Made by a program: the position numbers and the translations under genes
Source of the DNA: Saccharopolyspora aridisoli
GTDB lineage: Bacteria > Actinomycetota > Actinomycetes > Mycobacteriales > Pseudonocardiaceae
Reading direction: 5' to 3'
Length of the DNA: 64,000 bases
Assembly: GCF_004348445.1 (NCBI RefSeq)
Contig: NZ_SMKV01000016.1
Span: 1-64,000 of the forward strand
The notes under the pieces: generated by a model
The model's input: the letters and a program-made list of their open reading frames with translations, nothing else
Told to the model about the DNA's origin: nothing
The model's database searches: none
Part shown: positions 43,780 to 53,483 of the stretch, one piece after another
Layout of the letters: each line of letters begins with the position of its first letter
How positions within the stretch are numbered: position 1 is the first letter of the stretch

Positions 43780-44556
43780 ATGTCCAAGGACATGCCACCC
43801 GAGCAGGCCCGGGAAGCGTTCCGCGGTGGGCTGCGCGTGCCGACCTCGGGCTTCAGCGCCGGGTGGGCGCAGGCGAACCTGATCTCGCTACCGCGCGAGC
43901 ACGCCTACGACTTCCTGCTGTTCGCCCAGCGCAACCCCAAGTCCTGCCCGGTGCTGGACGTGACCGAGCCGGGGGAGACCAGCGCGTCGATCTTCCGGGG
44001 AGATCTGCGCACCGACCTGCCCGCCTACACGGTCTACCGGGACGGCGAGCTGGTGGAGGAACGCGCCGAGGTCGTCGACCTGTGGCGGGAGGACCTGGTC
44101 AGCTTCTTCGTGGGGTGCAGCTTCACCTTCGAGGCCGCGCTGCTGGAGTCCGGCGTCCCGGTCCGGCACATCGAGGCCGGCAGCAACGTGCCGATGTACC
44201 GGACCGCCCGGCAGTGCCGACCGGCCGGAGGACTGTCGGGTCCGCTGGTGGTGTCGATGCGTCCCATCCCCGCCGAACTGGTCGCCACCGCCGTGCGGGT
44301 GACTACCCGCTACCCGGCGGTGCACGGAGCCCCGGTGCACGTCGGTCCTCCGGAAGCCCTGGGGATCAACGACCTCGACGCACCTGACTTCGGCGAAGCC
44401 GTGGAGATCCGCCCCGGTGAGGTCCCGGTCTTCTGGGCCTGCGGGGTCACGCCGCAGGCCGCGGTGATGCAGTCAAAGCCGCCGTTCGCCATCGGTCACG
44501 CCCCCGGCCACATGGCCATCACCGACGCACGCGACAGCGCCTACCAGGTCCCGTAG
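43780..44556 (+). CDS. DUF1445 putative hydro-lyase (D-glutamate cyclase family)
   Basis: A 258-residue protein: [56 protein letters not shown] and [20 protein letters not shown]. The family contains the D-glutamate cyclase that makes 5-oxo-D-proline, and it sits next to oxoprolinase genes in many bacteria (YcsI in Bacillus). Here it would convert D-glutamate to the PxpABC substrate or recycle it; that link is inference from context. Good ribosome site (GAGGAGG) before ATG 43780. Confidence 0.88.
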   Translation: MSKDMPPEQAREAFRGGLRVPTSGFSAGWAQANLISLPREHAYDFLLFAQRNPKSCPVLDVTEPGETSASIFRGDLRTDLPAYTVYRDGELVEERAEVVDLWREDLVSFFVGCSFTFEAALLESGVPVRHIEAGSNVPMYRTARQCRPAGGLSGPLVVSMRPIPAELVATAVRVTTRYPAVHGAPVHVGPPEALGINDLDAPDFGEAVEIRPGEVPVFWACGVTPQAAVMQSKPPFAIGHAPGHMAITDARDSAYQVP

Positions 44557-44650
44557 CCCGGCGGCGGGGTCGTGGGCGCGGACCACGATCGGCTGCGATC
44601 CACGTCATGATTGCGACACCGACGCGGTGACCTCCGATTAGCGTGGGCGC

Positions 44651-45073
44651 GTGACTTTTCGCATTCCGCTCCAGGTCCGCAGCTACGAGCTCGATGCGCT
44701 CGGCCACGTCAACCACGCCGTGTACCACCAGTACGGCGAGGTGGCGCGGGTCGCCGGGTTCCAGGCGGCCGGGTGCGACTGGAACCGGCTGGTCGCCCAG
44801 GAGCTGTCGCCGGTGCTGCTGAGCACGACGGTGAACTTCCGGCGCGAGCTGCGCGCCAACGAGCAGATCGAGGCGTCCTGCGAGGCGAAGTTCGGCTCCG
44901 GGAAGTCCTTCAACCTCGACACGGTGATCACCAAGGCCGACGGCACGACCTCCGCGGACATCACCTGCGTGCTGGGCTTGATGGACCTCGAAGCGCGCAA
45001 GCTCGTCGCCGACCCCAAGGGCGCTCTCGAAGCCGTCGGTTTCGACGCCGAGGCGCTCGCACCGGGGGCCTGA
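44651..45073 (+). CDS. Acyl-CoA thioesterase, hotdog fold (YbgC/FadM-like)
   Basis: A 140-residue thioesterase of the 4-hydroxybenzoyl-CoA thioesterase class. Active-site Asp in YELDALGHVNHAVYHQYGEV (D-x-x-G-H-V-N-x-x-x-Y), then ANEQIEASCEAKFGSGKSF. TAGCGT at 44639-44644 is six bases before GTG 44651, suggesting a leaderless message. It hydrolyses acyl-CoAs; substrate undefined. Single gene. Confidence 0.87.
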   Translation: MTFRIPLQVRSYELDALGHVNHAVYHQYGEVARVAGFQAAGCDWNRLVAQELSPVLLSTTVNFRRELRANEQIEASCEAKFGSGKSFNLDTVITKADGTTSADITCVLGLMDLEARKLVADPKGALEAVGFDAEALAPGA

Positions 45074-45389
45074 GCGGTTCGGCGCACGGCGTCTACCGAG
45101 GTGCGCCGACCGGGGAGTCCGAATTCCAGTGCTCGACGAGCGGCGGCCGCGGCATCGCGGTCGAGTCGCCGCCAGTCGTCGTGGGGTTCGGCTTGCGCCC
45201 GCAGCGGGGCGAGGTTGTCCAGCAGGGCTCCGCGCGTGGAGCTTCCCGGCGTCGGGGTGTTCGCGCGGCGCGGGGCTCCTCGGTCTCAGCGGCCGCAGTT
45301 CGTCCGGTGTGGACGTTCCGGGGGGTCCGCGCACGTCCCGGTGACCGCGGCGGGGCGTTCCGGGACGGGAGGGAAGCCGCCGGCACCCG
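45074..45389. other. Intergenic stretch before bioD, nothing supportable
   Basis: A 316-base gap between the convergent thioesterase and bioD genes. A minus-strand frame (ALLDNLAPLRAQAEPHDDWR onwards, near 45240-45100) looks mildly protein-like but has no start codon after its upstream stop and matches nothing I know. No clear terminator hairpin or repeat found. Confidence 0.4.
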
Positions 45390-46046
45390 TCAGCGCGTTC
45401 GGAACCAGGACGCCGCGCGGCTGCGGAACTCGCGGGGTTCGAGCGCGCCCACCCCTTCGGGCAGCGCGGCGAGCACGGGCACGCCGGTGGTGCGGGGGAG
45501 TTCGGTCAGGTTGCAGCGCTCGGCCAGGCCCGGATCTTCCGGCACGGCGCCGAGCACCAGGCCGGCCGGTTCCAGGCCGCGTGAGCGCAGCGCCTCGACG
45601 GTGAGCTCGGTGTGGTTGAGCGTGCCCAGGCCGACCCGGGTGACGACGTGGACCCGGACCTCGTGGTCGCGGGCGAGTTCGGCGGCGAGGTCGGGCAGGG
45701 TGCCCCCGGTGGTGTCGAGGCGGACCAGCGCACCGCCCGCGCCCTCCACGATCACCGTGCCGTGCGCTCCGGCCAGCGCGCGGATGCGGGTCGCGTGGTC
45801 GCCGACCGTCGGGATGCCCACCTCGCGCAGGCGGGCGGCGGTGTCCGGGGCGAGGGGGTCCGGGAGGTGGGTGAACTGCGCGACCGCGCAGCCCGCCAGG
45901 CGGCGGACCACCTCGGCGTCGGGCTCGTCGGTGCCGGTCTGGGTCGGCTTCGCCACCACCAGTTCGGGTCCGAAGTGGACGGCCATCGCCGCCGTGGCCA
46001 CCGTCTTGCCGACCCCGGTGTCGGTTCCGGTGACGAAGATGATCAC
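45390..46046 (-). CDS. bioD: Dethiobiotin synthetase BioD
   Basis: A 218-residue ATP-dependent enzyme forming the ureido ring of dethiobiotin. Walker A GTDTGVGKT (residues 7-15), substrate segment VVAKPTQTGTDEPD, and VIVEGAGGALVRLD. Last gene of bioBAFD; its start ATG 46046 overlaps the bioF stop by four bases. Confidence 0.94.
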   Translation of the reverse strand: MIIFVTGTDTGVGKTVATAAMAVHFGPELVVAKPTQTGTDEPDAEVVRRLAGCAVAQFTHLPDPLAPDTAARLREVGIPTVGDHATRIRALAGAHGTVIVEGAGGALVRLDTTGGTLPDLAAELARDHEVRVHVVTRVGLGTLNHTELTVEALRSRGLEPAGLVLGAVPEDPGLAERCNLTELPRTTGVPVLAALPEGVGALEPREFRSRAASWFRTR

Positions 46047-47173
46047 GGTAGTCCTCCGTGCTGCTCGACGACGCGCGTCAGCGCCTCGACCGCGTGCTCC
46101 CAGGCGTCATCGGCCATCCCGGCCTGGGTGGTGATCCGCAGCCGCGACACGCCGTCGGGCACCGACGGCGGCCGGAAGCATCCGACCCGCACCCCGGCGT
46201 CGAGCGCGGCGGCCTGCGCCGCGAGCGCGACCTGCGGAGACGGCATCGGCACCGAAAGCACCGCGCCAGCGGACCGGCTCACCGAGAAGCGGTCGGCGAG
46301 CTCGGAGGCCCGCCGGTGGATGCGCTGCGGGAGTTCGGGCCGGTCGCGCAGCAAGCGCAGCGCGGCCAGCGCCCCCGCGACGGGCGCCGGGGCCAGCGCG
46401 GTGTCGAAGATGAACGGCCGCGCGCGGTTGACGAGGTGGTCGATCAGCGCGTCCGACCCGAGCACCGCGCCGCCCATCGCGCCGAGGGACTTCGACAACG
46501 TCGCCGTCATGACCACCTGCGGCGCCTCGCCCAGACCAGCCACCAGGCCCCGGCCGCCATCGCCCACCACGCCCAACCCGTGCGCTTCGTCGACCAGCAA
46601 CAACGCGCCCCGCTCGGCGCAGATCTCGGCCAGTTCGGGCAGTGGTGCCGCGTCGCCGAGCACCGAGAAGACCGACTCGGTCAGCACCAGCGCCCGCCGC
46701 CCACCGGCTTCGTCCAGCACCGCCCGCACCGCGTCGACCTCGTTGTGCGGCACCACCTCGATCGTCGCCCGGGACAACCGGGCCGCGTCGATCAGCGACG
46801 CGTGCACGTGCGCGTCCGAGACGATGAGCGCGTCGCGGTCGGCCAGCGCGGTCACCGCGGACAGGTTCGCGTGGTAGCCGCTGGACATCACCAGCGCCGA
46901 CCGCCGGCCCGTGAACCCAGCGAGCTCGGCCTCCAGCTCGCCGTGCGCCGTGGTGGTCCCGGTGACCAGCCGGGAGGCACCCGACCCCGCGCCCCACGCC
47001 AGCGCCGCGTCGGCGCTGGCCCGGCGCACCTCGGGATGCGTGCTCAAACCCAAGTAGTCGTTGCTGGCGAGGTCGATGACGTCCTCGTCCACCGAGCGCG
47101 CCCGCAGCGCGCGCTGCAGCCCCGCCCGCTCGCGAGCCTCCCGCTGCTCGGCCAGCCACCCGTCCCAGCTCAT
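46043..47173 (-). CDS. bioF: 8-amino-7-oxononanoate synthase BioF
   Basis: A 376-residue PLP enzyme that condenses pimeloyl-thioester with alanine. [24 protein letters not shown], and the PLP lysine in [13 protein letters not shown]. Start ATG 47173 overlaps the bioA stop by four bases; a longer open frame reaches 47863 but lies antisense-shifted inside bioA and is not real. Complete. Confidence 0.94.
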   Translation of the reverse strand: MSWDGWLAEQREARERAGLQRALRARSVDEDVIDLASNDYLGLSTHPEVRRASADAALAWGAGSGASRLVTGTTTAHGELEAELAGFTGRRSALVMSSGYHANLSAVTALADRDALIVSDAHVHASLIDAARLSRATIEVVPHNEVDAVRAVLDEAGGRRALVLTESVFSVLGDAAPLPELAEICAERGALLLVDEAHGLGVVGDGGRGLVAGLGEAPQVVMTATLSKSLGAMGGAVLGSDALIDHLVNRARPFIFDTALAPAPVAGALAALRLLRDRPELPQRIHRRASELADRFSVSRSAGAVLSVPMPSPQVALAAQAAALDAGVRVGCFRPPSVPDGVSRLRITTQAGMADDAWEHAVEALTRVVEQHGGLP

Positions 47174-48429
47174 CCGGCTTCCACCGCTGCGGCGATGCCT
47201 GCGCACAGCACCGCCACGTCCTCGTCGGTGCACACGTACGGCGGCATCACGTAGATCAGGTCCCGGAACGGGCGCAGCCACGCGCCCTCCGCGAGCGCGG
47301 CCTCGGTCGCCGCGACCACGTCGACGGGGTGATCGAGCCGCACCACGCCGACGGCTCCGAGCACCCGCACCTCGGCCGCGTCGATGTCGTGCAGCGCCTG
47401 CAAACCGCGGTTGATCCGCCGCACGTCGTGCACCCACCGGCCGGTGGCGAGCAGGTCGAGGCTGGCGGAGGCGACCGCGCATGCCAGCGGATTTCCCATG
47501 AACGTCGGACCGTGCATGAGCACACCCGAATCGCTGCCGGAGATGCCGCGAGCCACCTCGCTGGTGCACAGCGTCGCAGCCAGCGTGAGGTACCCGCCCG
47601 TCAGCGCCTTGCCCAGGCACAGCACATCCGGGCTGACACCGCCCGCTTCGGACGCGAAAAGCGTTCCGGTGCGCCCGAAACCGGTGGCGATCTCGTCGAA
47701 GACCAGCACCAGCCCGTGCTCGTCGGCGACCTCCCGGAACACCCGGAGGCATTCGGCGGGGTAGGGGTGCATCCCGCCCGCCCCCTGCAGCAGCGGCTCC
47801 ACGATCAGCCCGGCCAGGGTGCCCGCGTGCTGGGCTGCGAGCGCGCGGAAACCCGACGCCCACTCGGCGACGTCACCGCCGAGCCCCGGCGGACGCTCGC
47901 CGAAGACCTGCTCCGGCAACACCGCCGACCACATCGAGTGCATGCCGCCGTCGGGATCGCACACGCTCATGCAGTCGAACGTGTCGCCGTGGTACCCACC
48001 GCGCACGGTGAGGAACCGCGTCCGCTCGGGCCGCCCGACGCCGCGCTGGTGCTGCAAGCACATCTTCATCGCGACCTCGACGCTCACCGATCCGGAATCG
48101 GCGAGGAAGACCCGGTCGAGCCCGTCAGGGGTGTGCTCGACCAGGCGTCTGGCCAGTTCGACGGCCGGCTCGTGGGTGAGGCCGCCGAACATCACGTGCG
48201 AGAACCGCTCCGCTTGCTCCCGCAGCGCCTCGTCGAGCACGGGGTGCCGGTAGCCGTGGATCGCCGACCACCACGACGCCATCCCGTCGACCACCTCGCC
48301 GGTGCCGTCGATGGTGATCCGGCTGCCCGAAGCACCCGTCACCAGCCGCGTCGGCGCGGGATCGAGCATCGAGGTGTAGGGGTGCCACAGGTGCTCGCGG
48401 TCGAAGGCGAGCAGGTCAGCCGCGCCCAT
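47170..48429 (-). CDS. bioA: Adenosylmethionine-8-amino-7-oxononanoate aminotransferase BioA
   Basis: A 419-residue class III aminotransferase. [10 protein letters not shown] at the start, [19 protein letters not shown]-like [33 protein letters not shown], and PLP lysine in [11 protein letters not shown]. It uses SAM as amino donor. ATG 48429 (TGATG with the bioB stop) is preferred; GTG one codon earlier (48432) would give a GTGA overlap. Confidence 0.94.
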   Translation of the reverse strand: MGAADLLAFDREHLWHPYTSMLDPAPTRLVTGASGSRITIDGTGEVVDGMASWWSAIHGYRHPVLDEALREQAERFSHVMFGGLTHEPAVELARRLVEHTPDGLDRVFLADSGSVSVEVAMKMCLQHQRGVGRPERTRFLTVRGGYHGDTFDCMSVCDPDGGMHSMWSAVLPEQVFGERPPGLGGDVAEWASGFRALAAQHAGTLAGLIVEPLLQGAGGMHPYPAECLRVFREVADEHGLVLVFDEIATGFGRTGTLFASEAGGVSPDVLCLGKALTGGYLTLAATLCTSEVARGISGSDSGVLMHGPTFMGNPLACAVASASLDLLATGRWVHDVRRINRGLQALHDIDAAEVRVLGAVGVVRLDHPVDVVAATEAALAEGAWLRPFRDLIYVMPPYVCTDEDVAVLCAGIAAAVEAG

Positions 48430-49487
48430 CACGCGTTGGGCAGGACGTCGGTGCCCGCGCCCCGGCGCCGGATCGCCGGATCGACGGGTCGCTGCGCGAT
48501 CTCCTCGTCGGAGCCCAGGACGACGAAGCCGTTGTCGCGGATCATCGCGATGTCCGCATCGGCCTCCTGGCCCTCGGAGGTGAGGTAGTCGCCGAGGAAG
48601 ATCGAGTTGGCGACGTGCAGCGCGAGCGGTTGGGCGGAGCGCAGGTGCATCTCGCGGCCACCGGCGATCCTGACCTCCCGGTCCGGGCAGACGAACCGCG
48701 CCATCGCCAAGATCTTCACGCAGCGGGTGGGGGAGAGCTCCCAGGTGTTCTCGAACGGGGTGCCGTCGAAGGGCATCAGGAAGTTCACCGGGATCGAGTC
48801 GGATTCGAGCGCCTTGAGCGCGAACAGCGCCTCGACCAGCTGCTCATCGGTTTCGCCCAGTCCCGCGATGAGCCCCGAGCAGGGCGACAGGCCCGCGGCC
48901 TTGGCCTTGGCCACGGTGGCGACGCGGTCGGCGTAGGTGTGGGTCTGGACGATCGTGTCGTGGTGGCTCTCCGCCGTGTTGATGTTGTGGTTGTAGGCGT
49001 CCACCCCGGCGTCCCTGAGCCGCTCGGCTTGGCCGTCGGACAGCAGCCCGAGGCAGGCGCACACCTCGACGTCCGGGTGCTCGGACTTGAGCGCGCCGAC
49101 CATCTCGGTGACCTTGTCGATGTCGCGGTTCGACGGGCCGCGGCCGGAGGCGACCATGCACACCCGGCTGGCCCCGCCCTGGAGGCCGGCTCCCGCCTGC
49201 CGCAGCGCTTCGTCCTTGGACAGCCACGAGTACTTCAGGATCGGTGCGTTCGAGCCGAGGGCCTGCGAGCAGTAGTTGCAGTTCTCCGGGCACAGACCCG
49301 ACTTCAGGTTCACCAGGTAGTTGACCTTCACGGTGTTGCCGAAGTGCGCCCGCCGCAGCCTGCCCGCCGCCGCCACGACGGACATCAGGTCGGCGTCGTC
49401 GGCGCGCAGGACGGCGAGCGCGTCGTCGGCCGTCGCCGGAGTTCCGGCCAGGACCGCGTCGGCGAGCTGATCGAAGGTGGTGCCCAT
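48429..49487 (-). CDS. bioB: Biotin synthase BioB
   Basis: A 352-residue radical-SAM enzyme inserting sulphur into dethiobiotin. The [4Fe-4S] motif is Cys66-x3-Cys70-x2-Cys73 (CPENCNYC). The auxiliary-cluster Cys residues and Arg lie in [24 protein letters not shown] and [11 protein letters not shown]. First gene of the operon; the start is 24 bases from the tandem BioQ boxes. Expression is expected to fall when biotin is plentiful. Confidence 0.96.
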   Translation of the reverse strand: MGTTFDQLADAVLAGTPATADDALAVLRADDADLMSVVAAAGRLRRAHFGNTVKVNYLVNLKSGLCPENCNYCSQALGSNAPILKYSWLSKDEALRQAGAGLQGGASRVCMVASGRGPSNRDIDKVTEMVGALKSEHPDVEVCACLGLLSDGQAERLRDAGVDAYNHNINTAESHHDTIVQTHTYADRVATVAKAKAAGLSPCSGLIAGLGETDEQLVEALFALKALESDSIPVNFLMPFDGTPFENTWELSPTRCVKILAMARFVCPDREVRIAGGREMHLRSAQPLALHVANSIFLGDYLTSEGQEADADIAMIRDNGFVVLGSDEEIAQRPVDPAIRRRGAGTDVLPNA

Positions 49488-49510
49488 GGGGTCCTCTCCC
49501 GAAGTCGACC

Positions 49511-49547
49511 TGAACAGTGTTCACCTGAACAGTGTTCAGGCTAGACT
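49511..49547. promoter_or_regulatory. Tandem BioQ boxes over divergent bioB/bioQ promoters
   Basis: Two identical palindromes, TGAACAGTGTTCA, at 49511-49523 and 49526-49538, form of the BioQ box (TGAAC-N3-GTT). Adjacent are overlapping divergent -10 elements: TAGACT (49542-49547) for bioQ and, on the minus strand, TAGCCT (49543 to 49538) for bioB. A repressor on the boxes would block both promoters. Confidence 0.85.
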
Positions 49548-49580
49548 GGGGGCACCGACCGGTCAACTGGAGGTTTTCGA

Positions 49581-50138
49581 GTGCGCTACCACCGCAGCGA
49601 TGTCGTGGCTCGGGCCATCGAGGTCCTCGACGAGTACGGGCTGGAATCGCTCACCATGCGCCGCCTCGCTTCGGAGCTCGGCGTGCAGCCCAGCGCGCTC
49701 TACCACCACGTCCCCAACAAGCAGTCGTTGCTGGCGGCCGTCGCCGACGAGATCCTCCAGCGCGGCGGCAGACCTCGCCACGCCGAGCGCTGGGACCGGC
49801 GGGTGATCGAGGTCTGCGCCGAACTGCGCGACGCGATGCTCGCCTACCGCGATGGCGCCGAAGTCGTCGTCACGGCGCACACCTTCGGGCTCGGGGCCCG
49901 CGAGCCCGCGACCGCGCTGCGCTCGGCGCTCGGCGACGGCGGGCTCCCCGGCGACCTGGTGGACGTGGGCACCCGCGCGATCCTGCACCTGGTCTTCGGC
50001 CACACCGTCGAGGAGCAGACCGCGATGCAGGCGGCCAGCGCCGGCGCCATCGACCGGAACCCCGACGGCGCAGCTGATTTCGAGCAGGGCCTGCAATTGC
50101 TGCTCGACGGTCTCCGCGCTCGGGTCTCGGCGAGCTGA
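49581..50138 (+). CDS. bioQ: BioQ-type TetR repressor of biotin synthesis
   Basis: A 185-residue TetR-family protein: helix-turn-helix SLTMRRLASELGVQPSALYH with HVPNKQSLLAAVADEIL, and a TetR_C-type ligand domain (AYRDGAEVVVTAHTFGLG, LVFGHTVEEQTAMQAAS). Divergent from bioB over the two BioQ boxes, the arrangement known in mycobacteria and corynebacteria. Start GTG 49581 with GGAGG upstream. Confidence 0.88.
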   Translation: MRYHRSDVVARAIEVLDEYGLESLTMRRLASELGVQPSALYHHVPNKQSLLAAVADEILQRGGRPRHAERWDRRVIEVCAELRDAMLAYRDGAEVVVTAHTFGLGAREPATALRSALGDGGLPGDLVDVGTRAILHLVFGHTVEEQTAMQAASAGAIDRNPDGAADFEQGLQLLLDGLRARVSAS

Positions 50139-50144
50139 GCCGGT

Positions 50145-50330
50145 CAGGTCGCTGCGGTGGCGCGATGAGGCTCTTCACCGCCTGTGGGCGTCGTTGCGCT
50201 CGGCCGTGGCGGATCTCGCCGACGACGACCTGATGCAGCCGTCCGGGTGCCGCGGCTGGCTGGTGCGAGACCTGGTGCGCCACCTGATCACCACCGATGC
50301 GCAGGACGTCCCGGCATGCACCAGGAGTGG
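50145..50330 (+). pseudogene. N-terminal remnant of a mycothiol-dependent isomerase/DinB-like protein
   Basis: The plus strand reads DEALHRLWASLRSAVADLAD, then QPSGCRGWLVRDLVRHLITT. This is the first helix pair of the maleylpyruvate-isomerase-type DinB fold, with W-x-V-x-D-L-x-x-H and its metal-type His. The sequence then loses similarity at about 50310 and runs into the DHFR-like gene. Remaining ~200 residues and a start codon are missing. Confidence 0.5.
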
Positions 50331-50407
50331 CGCACGGAGTTGCGGCACCGGTCTCAGGTCCTGCTACCCCGCACCGCTGCGCAAGGCGAATGCCGAACAG
50401 CTCCTGG

Positions 50408-51019
50408 TCAGTCCCCGACCGTCCCGTACCCGGGGCGGCCCGTGGTCCGGTAGGTCTGGATCGCCACGCCCCGCGGCGTGGTTCGACTCGCGACGAGTTC
50501 GAGCTCGGTGTCGAGCCCCCGCTCGGCGAACAGCCGCATCCCCTGGCCGACGATCACCGGGAAGGTGATCAGGTTGAGCTCGTCGACCAGGTCGTTCGCC
50601 AGCAAGAACCGCACCAGTGTGGCGCTGCCGTGGACCTGCAGCTCCTCGCCGGGCCGGTCCTTGAGTTCGCGCACGGCCGCCGCGACGTCGCCGTTGAGCA
50701 CCGTCGTGTTGGCCCAGCTCGGGTCCGTCAGGGTCGTGGAGGCGACGTACTTCGGCAGCGTGTTGAGCTGGGTCGCGATCGGGTTGTCCGGGTCATCGAC
50801 CTTCGGCCAGTAGGCGGCGAAGATGTCGTAGGTCCGCCGCCCGAGCAGGAAGGCCCCGACCCGCCCGAACATCGCGTCCATGAACTGCCCGACCTCGTCG
50901 TCGAACAGCGGCGCGAGCCATCCGCCGCGTTCGAAACCGCCGCTGCGGTCCTCGTCCGGGCCGCCGGGGCCTTGCATCACGCCGTCGACCGAGAGGAACG
51001 TGCTCACCGTCAGCTTCAT
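50408..51019 (-). CDS. Dihydrofolate-reductase-like protein (RibD C-terminal/YyaP family)
   Basis: A 203-residue reductase-like protein: KLTVSTFLSVDGVMQGPGGP, FLLGRRTYDIFAAYWPKVDD, LQVHGSATLVRFLLANDLVD and FPVIVGQGMRLFAE. The family shares the DHFR fold with the RibD reductase; substrates are unknown. Start ATG 51019 rather than an in-frame start at 51130, which would add a Thr-rich leader unlike the family. Single gene. Confidence 0.87.
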   Translation of the reverse strand: MKLTVSTFLSVDGVMQGPGGPDEDRSGGFERGGWLAPLFDDEVGQFMDAMFGRVGAFLLGRRTYDIFAAYWPKVDDPDNPIATQLNTLPKYVASTTLTDPSWANTTVLNGDVAAAVRELKDRPGEELQVHGSATLVRFLLANDLVDELNLITFPVIVGQGMRLFAERGLDTELELVASRTTPRGVAIQTYRTTGRPGYGTVGD

Positions 51020-51084
51020 CGTCCTGGTCCTTTCCGTGGTCGTCACCAGGGTGGACTCCCCGCGGCCGGAAAACTCATCGGTGG

Positions 51085-51960
51085 TCAGTCGCGGCGCGGC
51101 TGGCGGTGCAGGAGCCTGAACCGCGACCACTGCGTCTCGGCAGCCTCGATGGAGCGCCGGGTGCGGTCCGGATCCACTGTGGAGAGCTGGGCGGCGATCG
51201 CCTGTGCGACCGCGAGCCCGGGGACCAGCGACGGGAAGAAGGCGACGCCCTCGGCGGGGATCAGGAGGATCTGCTCGGACGCGGCCGCCAGGGCGGGGCT
51301 GGCCGCGTCGGTGAGGGCGAAGACTCGCGCGCCTCGGTCGTGGGCTTCCTGGGCTGCGGTCACCGTGCTCTGGTAGAGCCGCCAGAAGCTGATCGCGATG
51401 AGGACGTCGCCCGGTTCGATCCGGGAGACCGCGTTGGCCAGCTCGGCGTCGTCGTGCACGACCGTCGCCTCGTAGCCGGCCAGCTGCACGTTGTGCCCGA
51501 GTGCGGAACCCACCGAGAAGTAGCTCCCGTTGGCCACGATCACGGTCCGCCTGGACTGCGCGATCGCCTCGGCGGTGGTGCGCAGCAGCTGCTCGTCCAG
51601 ACGGCGGGTGAGCAGAGCCAGCGACTCCAGATCGCGGCGCATCGACGCCCCGCCCAGCTCACCCTCGGTCTGCTGCGCGGCGGCCACTTCCGGAGCGCTG
51701 AGCGAGGACAGGTAGCGGGCCCGCAGCTCCTGCTGCAGGTCGGACCAGCCGCTGAACCCCAAGGCCTGGGCGGTCCTGCTGACCGTGGCGACGTTGACGC
51801 CGGCCAGTTCGGCGGCCTCCGCTGCCGAGCTGTAGGACACCCGCCGGGGCTGCGTGAGCAGCACCTGCAGAACCGAGGCGCCCTTGCTGCGCAACCCGCG
51901 TTCGGGAACGCGCCCGCGCAACCAGCTCTCGAACCCGTCGGGCTCGGCATCGGTGGTCAA
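51085..51960 (-). CDS. MurR/RpiR-family regulator
   Basis: A 291-residue regulator: RpiR helix-turn-helix (SSAAEAAELAGVNVATVSRT, LGFSGWSDLQQELRARYL) and a SIS sugar-isomerase-like domain (TVIVANGSYFSVGSALGHNV, GDVLIAISFWRLYQSTVTAA, DRGARVFALTDAASPALAAA). Start is TTG 51960, six bases after GAGGGGA; the frame is open to 51999. It is divergent from the transporter/GAF/amidohydrolase operon, with a large dyad between. A SIS domain suggests a phosphosugar or similar ligand, but the operon points to a hydrolysable amide or peptide. Confidence 0.87.
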   Translation of the reverse strand: MTTDAEPDGFESWLRGRVPERGLRSKGASVLQVLLTQPRRVSYSSAAEAAELAGVNVATVSRTAQALGFSGWSDLQQELRARYLSSLSAPEVAAAQQTEGELGGASMRRDLESLALLTRRLDEQLLRTTAEAIAQSRRTVIVANGSYFSVGSALGHNVQLAGYEATVVHDDAELANAVSRIEPGDVLIAISFWRLYQSTVTAAQEAHDRGARVFALTDAASPALAAASEQILLIPAEGVAFFPSLVPGLAVAQAIAAQLSTVDPDRTRRSIEAAETQWSRFRLLHRQPRRD

Positions 51961-52002
51961 TCGGGCTCCCCTCGTCGACGCACAGCTTAACGAGCTCAAA
52001 AC

Positions 52003-52044
52003 GCAACAGGTATTGCAGTTTGCGATTACTGCACTATATGTTGC
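52003..52044. promoter_or_regulatory. Large nested dyad between rpiR-type gene and transporter operon
   Basis: GCAACAGGTATTGCAGT (52003-52019) and ACTGCACTATATGTTGC (52028-52044) form an inverted repeat, identical in the outer and inner six bases, variable in the middle five, with an eight-base spacer. Each arm also contains its own GCA...TTGC dyad. AT-rich compared with its surroundings. Likely operator bound by two RpiR dimers. Confidence 0.7.
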
Positions 52045-52103
52045 TGGTCACTTCGCTCGGTGCTGCGACTCACCTGGACGCACCCCCTCAACTGGAGGCA
52101 ATC

Positions 52104-53483
52104 GTGTCCCTGCTGGCCCGACTCGACCGGCTCCCGCTGAGCCGGCCGCACTACCTCCTGCTGCTGCTAGGCGGACTCGGCTACACCTTCGACGGCATGG
52201 ACTCGGCCGTGGTGGCCTTCCTGCTGCCGAGCGTCCAGGACGAGTGGGGGCTGACCAACGCCCAGCTCGGCCTGATCGGCTCGGCCACGCCCTTCGGCTT
52301 CCTCTTCGGCGCCACCTGCGCTGGCCTGCTCGGCGACCGCATCGGCCGCCGCAAGGTCATGATGTGGGCGCTGGCCGTCTACGCGCTGTTCTCCATCATC
52401 GGAGCCCTCTCACCCAACTACGAGATCTTCCTCGGCGCCCGCGTGCTCGCCGGGTTCGGCGCCGGGGCCGAGAGCGCGATCATCGCGCCGTTCCTGTCCG
52501 AGTTCGTCCCCGCCGCTCGGCGGGGGTGGTTCGTCGGCGCGCTCGCCGGGTTCTTCTCCTTCGGCTTCGTCGCCGCGGCGCTGCTCGGCCGGTTCGTGGT
52601 GCAGCCGGTCCCCGAGGGCTGGCGCTGGGCCCAGCTCATCACCGCACTGCCGATCGTGATGCTGCTCTGGTGGCGCCGATCGCTACCGGAATCACCCCGA
52701 TACCTGCTGGCCAACGGGCGGACGGGCGAGGCGGAGGAGGTCGTGGTCGACCTGGAGGAGAAGGTTCGGGCGGCCACCCGCGCCCCGCTGCCGCCGATCC
52801 CCGAAGTCGCGGTCGAGAAGCCGGTGGAGGCGCGCAAGATCGGGCTGGTCTCCGCGCTGAAGTACCTGTGGAGCGGCTCGATGGCACGGCGCACCGCGAT
52901 CACCTGGCTGATCTGGTTCGTGATCACCTTCTCCTACTACGGCTTCTTCACCTGGATCCCGACCTTGCTCGTGCAGCAGGGGATCGCGGTCACCAAGAGC
53001 TTCGAGTTCGCGATCATCATCTACCTCGCGCAGGTGCCCGGGTACTTCTCAGCGGCCTGGCTGGGCGAGTACCTGGACCGCAAGAACACCATCGCGCTCT
53101 ACCTCGCCGGGGCCGCGGCCAGCGCGTTCTGGATGAGCCAGATGACCGACCCGGTGCTGATCACGACTTCCGCGGCGGTGCTGTCGTTCTTCCTCAACGG
53201 CACCTACGCGGCGGTCTACTCATACACCCCGGAGGTCTTCCCGACCTGGATCCGGGCCTCGGGAACCGGCCTGTCCAGCGCGTTCGGCCGCGTCGGCAGC
53301 ATCATCGCACCCTCGGTGATCGGCATCTCCGCCGCTTCCTTGGGGTTCGCCGGAGTCTTCGGGCTCACCACCGCTGTGCTGGCGGTCGGTGTCGTGTGCA
53401 CCCTGCTGTTCGGGCTGTCCACCGCGGGCCGGTCGCTGGAGGACCTCACCGAAACCGACCGGATGGAGGCGGTGCCGCGATGA
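52104..53483 (+). CDS. MFS transporter of the RpiR-controlled operon
   Basis: A 459-residue, 12-helix major facilitator (aromatic acid:H+ symporter/sugar-porter-like). YTFDGMDSAVVAFLLPSVQD in helix 1, GLLGDRIGRRKVMMW in loop 2-3, PESPRYLLANGRTGEAEEVV in the central loop and YTPEVFPTWIRASGTGLSSA near helix 10. Start GTG 52104 follows GGAGG. It imports an organic solute for the downstream hydrolase. Coupled to the GAF gene by ATGA. Confidence 0.87.
   Translation: MSLLARLDRLPLSRPHYLLLLLGGLGYTFDGMDSAVVAFLLPSVQDEWGLTNAQLGLIGSATPFGFLFGATCAGLLGDRIGRRKVMMWALAVYALFSIIGALSPNYEIFLGARVLAGFGAGAESAIIAPFLSEFVPAARRGWFVGALAGFFSFGFVAAALLGRFVVQPVPEGWRWAQLITALPIVMLLWWRRSLPESPRYLLANGRTGEAEEVVVDLEEKVRAATRAPLPPIPEVAVEKPVEARKIGLVSALKYLWSGSMARRTAITWLIWFVITFSYYGFFTWIPTLLVQQGIAVTKSFEFAIIIYLAQVPGYFSAAWLGEYLDRKNTIALYLAGAAASAFWMSQMTDPVLITTSAAVLSFFLNGTYAAVYSYTPEVFPTWIRASGTGLSSAFGRVGSIIAPSVIGISAASLGFAGVFGLTTAVLAVGVVCTLLFGLSTAGRSLEDLTETDRMEAVPR

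Noticed and set aside
45093-45386. Minus-strand 97-codon open frame between the thioesterase and bioD
   Set aside because: Arg/Pro/Thr-rich composition, no ribosome site, no similarity; considered noise.
46043-47863. BioF with a 230-residue N-terminal extension
   Set aside because: The extension is an off-frame reading of bioA; BioF starts at ATG 47173 with the usual four-base overlap.
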